From Streptomyces novaecaesareae (GTDB taxonomy: Bacteria; Actinomycetota; Actinomycetes; Streptomycetales; Streptomycetaceae), in NCBI RefSeq assembly GCF_000716875.1, contig NZ_JNWQ01000050.1:1-51373 (forward strand): a DNA stretch of 51,373 bases, read 5' to 3'. Numbering within the stretch: the first letter of the stretch is position 1; every line of letters begins with the position of its first letter. The position numbers were made by a program, and so were the translations under genes. Under the pieces are notes generated by a model that worked only from the letters and a program-made list of their open reading frames with translations, had not been told where the DNA came from and did no database searches. Positions 47,401 through 51,373 of the stretch are shown piece after piece.

Positions 47401-47949
47401 TCAGAGCCCGAGGCGGGCGGCCCGGGCGGCGGCCCGGTCGAGCAGCAGGTGGACGTCGCCCTCCCGGGTGGTGGGGCGGTCGTTGAACTCGTCCGGGGAG
47501 TGCGCCGGGCGGCCGGTGGCGTGCAGCACCTCCATCAGCTGGACCCGGGCCGTGCGGACGGTGGCCGGGGTGCCGTAGCCGTACGCCAGTACGGCGGCCT
47601 GGGCGCCGAGCAGGCAGACCCGGCCGGCCTCGTCCCACATCGCGCCCTGCAGCCAGCCGTGGGCGCCGATGTAGCGGGAGGCGAGCCTGAGGTGGCCGGC
47701 CGCGCTGACCGGGACGGGCCTGGCGGGGCGGCGCAGCGCCCGGTCGAGCAGGGTGGCCCGGGGCAGCGGGTGGCCGGCGTGCCAGAGCTGCGGGGTGCTG
47801 CCGTACGGGTGAACGTACGGCGCGGGGGTGCGGGCGGGGGCGGGCAGCGAGGCGAGGTAGGCCTCGATCTCGGCGACCAGGCCGGAGCCGTCCGGGTGGA
47901 CCAGCGGCGGCGGGGTCGTCGGCGGGGTCGGGGCGGTGGTGCGGGGCAT
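47401..47949 (-). CDS. DUF6197 family protein
   Basis: The 182-residue cytoplasmic protein has a Pro/Thr-rich start and a helical domain. That domain carries GWLQGAMWDEAGRVCLLGAQ, a wide spacing, and then SPDEFNDRPTTREGDVHLLLDRAA. This WxQGxxxDxxGxxCLxGA...FND...DV pattern is that of DUF6197, common in Streptomyces and of unknown role. GGAGAG precedes ATG 47947-47949. It is divergent from the DUF6348 gene and convergent with tRNA-Gly. Confidence 0.78.
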   Translation of the reverse strand: MPRTTAPTPPTTPPPLVHPDGSGLVAEIEAYLASLPAPARTPAPYVHPYGSTPQLWHAGHPLPRATLLDRALRRPARPVPVSAAGHLRLASRYIGAHGWLQGAMWDEAGRVCLLGAQAAVLAYGYGTPATVRTARVQLMEVLHATGRPAHSPDEFNDRPTTREGDVHLLLDRAAARAARLGL

Positions 47950-48139
47950 GCGGGCTCTCCGGGCGGACGGCTTGCGGGTTCCGCTGCCCAAAGTGGGGCA
48001 TGGCAGACATTTCCGCGACCGGAGGGCCCGGGCGCCCGGATGGTTTCCCGGTTGGGTGTCGGGCCGATAGCCTCGGCGGCGTTCGAGCGCAGTTCGAGCG
48101 CGAGCTCAGCCGCCGCGCTCCCCAGATGGAGGAGTCCCG

Positions 48140-48931
48140 GTGCGTCCGCAGGATCGACTGGCCGTCATACAGCGCTGTGTGGTCCGGGAGATGGCGCGAC
48201 TGGGCCAGGTGTTCCGCCCGGACGGCGAGATCGTGCGCGGCCCCGGCACCACGGCGGTCGCGGTGCGCGAGCACCCCGGGGACGACGGCACCGGGCACGT
48301 GGACCTCGGCTTCGTGCTGCAACTCGGCCGTGCGGACGCGCCGGTGGTGTGGGACTGCGCGGCCGGCCTCGGCAAGACCGAGGAGGAGAAGCTCGCCAAC
48401 GCGGTCAGGATGTGGGCGACCACCACCGCCTCGGTGCTGGTCGAGCTCGCCGAGGGGTACGGGGTGCACGCCGACCGCCCGGACGTTCCCCAACTCCCGG
48501 GCTGGCACGCGGTGCAGGGGCCCGCGGCGGTGTTCGGCTTCGGCAACGAGCACCTGGCGGGCTGGCTCGCCGAGAACCGGGTGCTGTCGGCGCTGGCGCC
48601 CGCGCTGCGGTCGGAGCTGACCGGGCCCGGGCCGGTCGGGGTGAAGCTCTTCCTGGGCGGGAAGGCGGGGGACGACGTCGCCGAGGTCCGGGTGGGCGGC
48701 GAGGTGTCGGAGGCGGCCTCCGCGGCGCTGCGCGCGCTGGACTGGCCGCGGGGTGAACGACTGTGCTGGGCACGGCTGTTCGTCCTGTTGACGACCGAGG
48801 GGACGGCACCCGAGCAGGCCGCATCGGCGGGTGCCGTGGCACCCGCACCGATGCGTGCCCAGGCCCCGGCGGCGGCGCGCGCCCGGGGCCTGTTCGCCCG
48901 CTGGCGGGAGGCCAGACGGGCCGGCCGGTGA
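48140..48931 (+). CDS. DUF6348 family protein
   Basis: The 263-residue cytoplasmic protein shows RPDGEIVRGPGTTAVAVREH, HVDLGFVLQLGRADAPVVWDCAAG and AVRMWATTTASVLVELAE. This is the layout of DUF6348, a family frequent in Streptomyces that resembles immunity or SUKH-like small proteins in size but has no proved role. The C-terminal 40 residues are Ala/Arg-rich. GGAGGAG fixes the GTG start at 48140-48142. Its stop is followed within 6 nt by a copy of the 27-bp repeat. Confidence 0.75.
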   Translation: MRPQDRLAVIQRCVVREMARLGQVFRPDGEIVRGPGTTAVAVREHPGDDGTGHVDLGFVLQLGRADAPVVWDCAAGLGKTEEEKLANAVRMWATTTASVLVELAEGYGVHADRPDVPQLPGWHAVQGPAAVFGFGNEHLAGWLAENRVLSALAPALRSELTGPGPVGVKLFLGGKAGDDVAEVRVGGEVSEAASAALRALDWPRGERLCWARLFVLLTTEGTAPEQAASAGAVAPAPMRAQAPAAARARGLFARWREARRAGR

Positions 48932-48936
48932 CGTTG

Positions 48937-48963
48937 ACTCGCCCGCTCGCCTCCGGGGCGCTC
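48937..48963 (+). repeat. 27-bp dispersed repeat, copy B
   Basis: Identical over 27 bp to 7436-7462. It lies 5 nt after the DUF6348 stop and 12 nt before the end of the leftward 65-residue gene, so it occupies nearly the whole space between their stops. Confidence 0.75.
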
Positions 48964-48975
48964 GGGGCGCGAGGA

Positions 48976-49173
48976 TCAGCCGCCGGTGATGCTGGAGATG
49001 CTGTGCGCGAGGTTGGCCAGCAGGGAGTTGATCGAGGTCGCGACCGTGGTCTCGTGCAGCATGAAGCCGAACAGGGCAGCGACGATCGCGTGCGGGATCT
49101 TCATCTGCTTGTTGCGGATGAAGATGATGCTCAGGATCGCGAACAGGACCAGCGCGGAGACGGAGAGTGCCAC
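48976..49173 (-). CDS. 65-residue membrane protein
   Basis: This small protein begins MALSVSALVLFAILSIIFIR (first helix), then has basic NKQMK, a second hydrophobic stretch PHAIVAALFGFML and an amphipathic end ATSINSLLANLAHSISSITG. Two membrane passes are likely. Similar small proteins with a VSALVLF...IPHA-IVAALFGF pattern occur in Streptomyces, some on plasmids and integrative elements, but I cannot name a family. The GTG at 49171-49173 has GAGGAAG about 12 nt upstream. Function is unknown. Confidence 0.72.
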   Translation of the reverse strand: MALSVSALVLFAILSIIFIRNKQMKIPHAIVAALFGFMLHETTVATSINSLLANLAHSISSITGG

Positions 49174-49651
49174 CCGGACTCACTTCCTCGTTTTCATAGC
49201 GGGGTGCCACCACCCGGCGACACCAGCGAAAGCCGGACCCCGGCCTGTCTGTCCGACGGTCCCGAGGCGGAATCGCGGACCGTCCGACACACCGCCGGTG
49301 AGGGAGCCCACGGTCGACCGCTGTCTGTCGTGCCGCACGTGACGCCCCCTATCCCCCGAATCCTGAACAGTCCCGCCCGGACTCAGTGTGGTCGACCGTG
49401 CCGATTGCGTAAAGGTCTGACAGTCAGCCCAACGCCGATATCCTGCGATGCGAGACGAGTTTCCGCCGACCGGGACGATAGTCGAGCCGTCCTGACGAAT
49501 CGTCGGCGGGGCCGTGCTGAGCGGCCGGGAAGCGGTCGGGGGCGGGTAACGGAAGCCGCTGGTCCGGTCCGTCGACGGGCCGTCCGATTTGGCCGAAGAT
49601 CAGCTGCCAGGCTTGACAGTTGCCGCCCGTTGCTGCCTGCGGCATGTGCCG

Positions 49652-49669
49652 GGAGGCGAGCGGGCGAAT
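49652..49669 (-). repeat. Partial dispersed repeat, copy D
   Basis: GGAGGCGAGCGGGCGAAT matches 18 bp of copy C at 49768-49785, in the same orientation, 116 bp away. Confidence 0.6.
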
Positions 49670-49758
49670 CCCCGCCCCGAGCCGAAGGGGCGCGCCGGTG
49701 CCGAAAGGGAGAAGCGAGAGAGCGAAGCGAGGGAGCGCCGACCGTCGGCGCCGGGTCG

Positions 49759-49783
49759 GAGCGCCCCGGAGGCGAGCGGGCGA
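49759..49783 (-). repeat. Dispersed repeat, copy C (inverted)
   Basis: The complement matches 25 of the 27 bp of copies A and B. It ends 3 nt before the stop codon of the leftward PP2C gene, so like copy B it marks a gene 3' end. Confidence 0.7.
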
Positions 49784-49786
49784 ATA

Positions 49787-51007
49787 TCAGTCCCGCCAGA
49801 GCAGCAGCACCGCGCGGTCGTCGTTGATGTCCCGGGCGACCGTCTCGATCAGTGCGGCCGCACTGCCCGCCCCGGCGCCGCCGCCGGGGACCAGCCGGTC
49901 CGCCTCCCCCATCAGCCGGTCCATGCCCTCCGTGAGGTCCCGGCCCGGGGCCTCGACCATGCCGTCGGTGCACAGCATCAGGACGTCGCCCCGGTTCAGC
50001 CGGCCGCGCACGCCCTCGAACTTGGCGCCGTCGTAGATCCCCAGCAGCGGGCCCTCGGCCTCCTTGACCTCCCAGCGGCCGGCGCCCGCCAGCCGCTGCA
50101 TGCCCGGCAGGTGCCCGGCCGACAGCAGCTCGTACTCCCCGGTGTCCAGGTCCAGCACCAGGTGGACGGCGGTGGCGAAGCCCTCGTCCCAGGACTGGCG
50201 CAGCAGGTAGCCGTTGGCGGCGGGCAGGAAGTCGTGCGCGGGCAGCGAGCCGACCAGGCCGCCGAAGGCGCCGGAGAGCAGCAGCGCTCGGGAGCCGGCG
50301 TCCATGCCCTTGCCGGAGACGTCCGCCAGGACGACCTCCAGCAGCCGCTGGCCGGGGCCGGTGCGGGCGGCGACCACGAAGTCCCCGGAGAAGGACTGGC
50401 CGCCGGCCGGGCGCAGCGCCATGTCCGCGTGCCAGCCGCCCGGCAGCTCGGGCACCCGGCTCTGCACCCGCAGCCGCTCGCGCAGGTCGAACAGCATGGT
50501 GGAGCCGCCCCACCAGGGCACGCCGACCCGGGCCCGGAACTGGGCCAGCAGCAGGCCGCCCACCCCGGCGGCGCCGACCACCAGGGCGGCGCCCGGGGTC
50601 ACGCCGTAGAGGTAGGCCTGCGGGTTGTCGCTGGCGACCCGCTGGCCGGTGTGGATCACGGACTCGGCGGAGAGGCCGAGCGCGGCCAGCGCGTAGAGCA
50701 CCACGAGGCTGCCGGGGCGCAGCAGCAGCGCGCCCGCCAGGATCGGCAGGACCAGCGAGGTGGGCGGGGCCCAGTCGGGGATCCAGATGTTGAGCAGGAT
50801 CAGCACCGGGACGAGCAGGGCGAGCGCGCAGAGCACCGGCCAGTCGGCGGCGCCGCCGCGGAAGTAGTCCACACCGGCCGTGCGCAGCCTTCGGCGGACC
50901 CGGCGGAGCCTCTTGCGCAACCGGGCCGTCACGGACTCGGACGCCGGGGCGGCGCCGGGCCTCGTCGCAGTCGTCTGGGGCGGTGCGCCCGGCGGTCTGC
51001 CAGCCAT
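49787..51007 (-). CDS. PP2C family (SpoIIE-type) serine/threonine phosphatase, membrane-bound
   Basis: The 406-residue protein has a basic N-terminus, four or five membrane helices (about 48-150, VLCALALLVPVLILLNIWI and others) and a cytoplasmic PP2C/SpoIIE phosphatase domain (about 180-405). Metal-binding segments are SGDFVVAA near 205, LADVSGKGMDAG near 228, LLSAGHLPG, LMLCTDGMVEA and the final DRAVLLLWRD. In Streptomyces such proteins dephosphorylate anti-sigma factor antagonists. No partner gene is visible here. Start ATG 51005-51007 is preferred because upstream sequence is Pro/Arg-rich and not family-like. Confidence 0.92.
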   Translation of the reverse strand: MAGRPPGAPPQTTATRPGAAPASESVTARLRKRLRRVRRRLRTAGVDYFRGGAADWPVLCALALLVPVLILLNIWIPDWAPPTSLVLPILAGALLLRPGSLVVLYALAALGLSAESVIHTGQRVASDNPQAYLYGVTPGAALVVGAAGVGGLLLAQFRARVGVPWWGGSTMLFDLRERLRVQSRVPELPGGWHADMALRPAGGQSFSGDFVVAARTGPGQRLLEVVLADVSGKGMDAGSRALLLSGAFGGLVGSLPAHDFLPAANGYLLRQSWDEGFATAVHLVLDLDTGEYELLSAGHLPGMQRLAGAGRWEVKEAEGPLLGIYDGAKFEGVRGRLNRGDVLMLCTDGMVEAPGRDLTEGMDRLMGEADRLVPGGGAGAGSAAALIETVARDINDDRAVLLLWRD

Positions 51008-51318
51008 GGGGCCCGACCCTATCCACGGGTACGGCCCGGCGTCGACGGCCCGGGCGCGGGCGCGGGTGCCGGGGCGCGGGGCGCTCAGCGGGTTTCGGCC
51101 GATCGGGGCGGCTGCGGGCAGGTCGTCAGGAGGCGTACGGCGGTTGGGCGTTTCGGAAACACGCGGGCGGCGTGTGCGCCCGGCGCGCGGGGTCGTCCGC
51201 GCGCCGGGGCCTGTGGCCGATCCCACAGGGCGGGCGGCGCCCCGGGACGGCGGCGGCCGGCCGCACGGGAGTGTGCGACCGGCCGGGAGGAGGGTGGGGG
51301 GCGGGATCAGCCCTGGGG
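51008..51318. other. Spacer upstream of the PP2C gene, end of genomic sequence
   Basis: No supported gene lies in these 311 bp. A TCA at 51307-51309 could be the TGA stop of a leftward gene whose last codons (Pro-Gln-Gly) run into the artificial end. A G-run motif (51285-51305) and a hairpin lie beside it. Confidence 0.4.
51255..51284 (-). terminator. Hairpin near the contig end
   Basis: GGCCGG and CGCAC pair with GTGCG and CCGGCC with one mismatch and a 6-nt loop. It would terminate a leftward gene lying beyond the end of the contig. Confidence 0.6.
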
Positions 51319-51373
51319 CTGTCTCTTATACACATCTGACGCTGCCGACGAGCGATCTAGTGTAGATCTCGGG
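51319..51373. other. Illumina Nextera adapter left on the contig end
   Basis: CTGTCTCTTATACACATCT (51319-51337) is the complement of the Tn5 mosaic end. GACGCTGCCGACGA (51338-51351) completes the Nextera read-1 adapter. GCGATCTA (51352-51359) is the complement of i5 index TAGATCGC. GTGTAGATCTCGG (51360-51372) is the start of the P5 complement. These bases are library artefact, not genome. Confidence 0.98.

Larger units (their letters stand above)
49174..49786. other. 613-bp region without a supported gene
   Basis: No reading frame here looks coding. Visible structure includes CTGACAGTCAG (a perfect inverted repeat at 49421-49431) and two partial copies of the dispersed repeat (49652-49669 and 49759-49783). 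An Arg/Lys-codon-like purine-rich stretch lies between them. GC content drops at 49400-49640. It should contain the promoter of the leftward 65-residue gene. Remnant coding sequence cannot be excluded. Confidence 0.5.

Noticed and set aside
49414..49446. TAAA followed by GCCGATAT, reminiscent of a WhiG sigma factor promoter
   Set aside because: The spacer is about 20 nt instead of 15-16, and no rightward gene follows.
49174..49786. Riboswitch candidate in the large spacer upstream of the 65-residue gene
   Set aside because: No cobalamin, c-di-AMP or other conserved core could be recognised by eye, and the conserved boxes are absent.
50880..51365. A rightward frame ending YTHLTLPTSDLV
   Set aside because: Its end is translated adapter sequence and its body is antisense to the PP2C gene and its spacer.

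Overview
The window is a stretch of high-GC actinomycete chromosome. It almost certainly comes from a Streptomycetaceae genome (Streptomyces, Kitasatospora or a close relative). The evidence is the gene order proA, proB, obg, rpmA, rplU, rne, TIGR03936, TIGR03960, then rodA, mrdA, mreD, mreC, mreB, ndk, folC, valS, then clpX, clpP2, clpP1, tig. This is the syntenic block I know from Streptomyces coelicolor around SCO2578 to SCO2620. Other support comes from the SCO2583/SCO2584 family proteins, the alanine-rich RNase E, the many GTG starts and the GC-rich hairpin terminators. Genus cannot be settled from the sequence alone.

Left to right: positions 1-2500 hold a divergent pair, a DHA2-type MFS exporter and an MmyB-like regulator. 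Two identical tRNA-Ala(GGC) genes follow. A mostly leftward set of genes runs from 2971 to 7329: a histidine phosphatase, rsfS, an LCP/LytR_C membrane protein, nadD and two mini membrane proteins. A rightward M48 peptidase follows, then leftward SCO2583 and SCO2584 family genes and proA, a conserved hypothetical, and proB. A rightward Gly-rich lipoprotein gene lies between proB and the obgE-rpmA-rplU unit. rne and the two radical SAM-linked genes come next, then a rightward M14 peptidase and a MarR regulator. The cell-elongation block (rodA-mrdA-mreD-mreC-mreB) leads to ndk, a DUF4233 gene, folC and valS. The protein quality-control block is clpX, clpP2P1 (with a ClgR-type box) and tig. The right end holds tRNA-Pro(TGG), tRNA-Gly(TCC), DUF6197 and DUF6348 genes, a 65-residue membrane protein and a PP2C/SpoIIE phosphatase.

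The core is ordinary. The unusual parts are at its seams. At 27.03-27.38 kb two gene remnants are joined head to head by their broken 5' sides. At 36.5-37.6 kb a frameshifted glycosyltransferase is fused in frame to an internal piece of a UDP-GlcNAc 2-epimerase, beside a gene of unknown function. A 27-bp sequence recurs at three places, plus a partial copy. The last 55 bases (51319-51373) are not genomic: they are an Illumina Nextera transposase adapter, an index and part of P5 left on the contig end. No CRISPR array, intact insertion sequence, prophage or secondary-metabolite cluster was seen.

Functionally the genes serve growth and division: wall elongation and spore-wall proteins, ribosome assembly and silencing (Obg, RsfS, L21, L27), RNA turnover (RNase E), proline and NAD synthesis, folate, translation charging (ValS, tRNAs), and ATP-dependent proteolysis with chaperoning (ClpXP, trigger factor).
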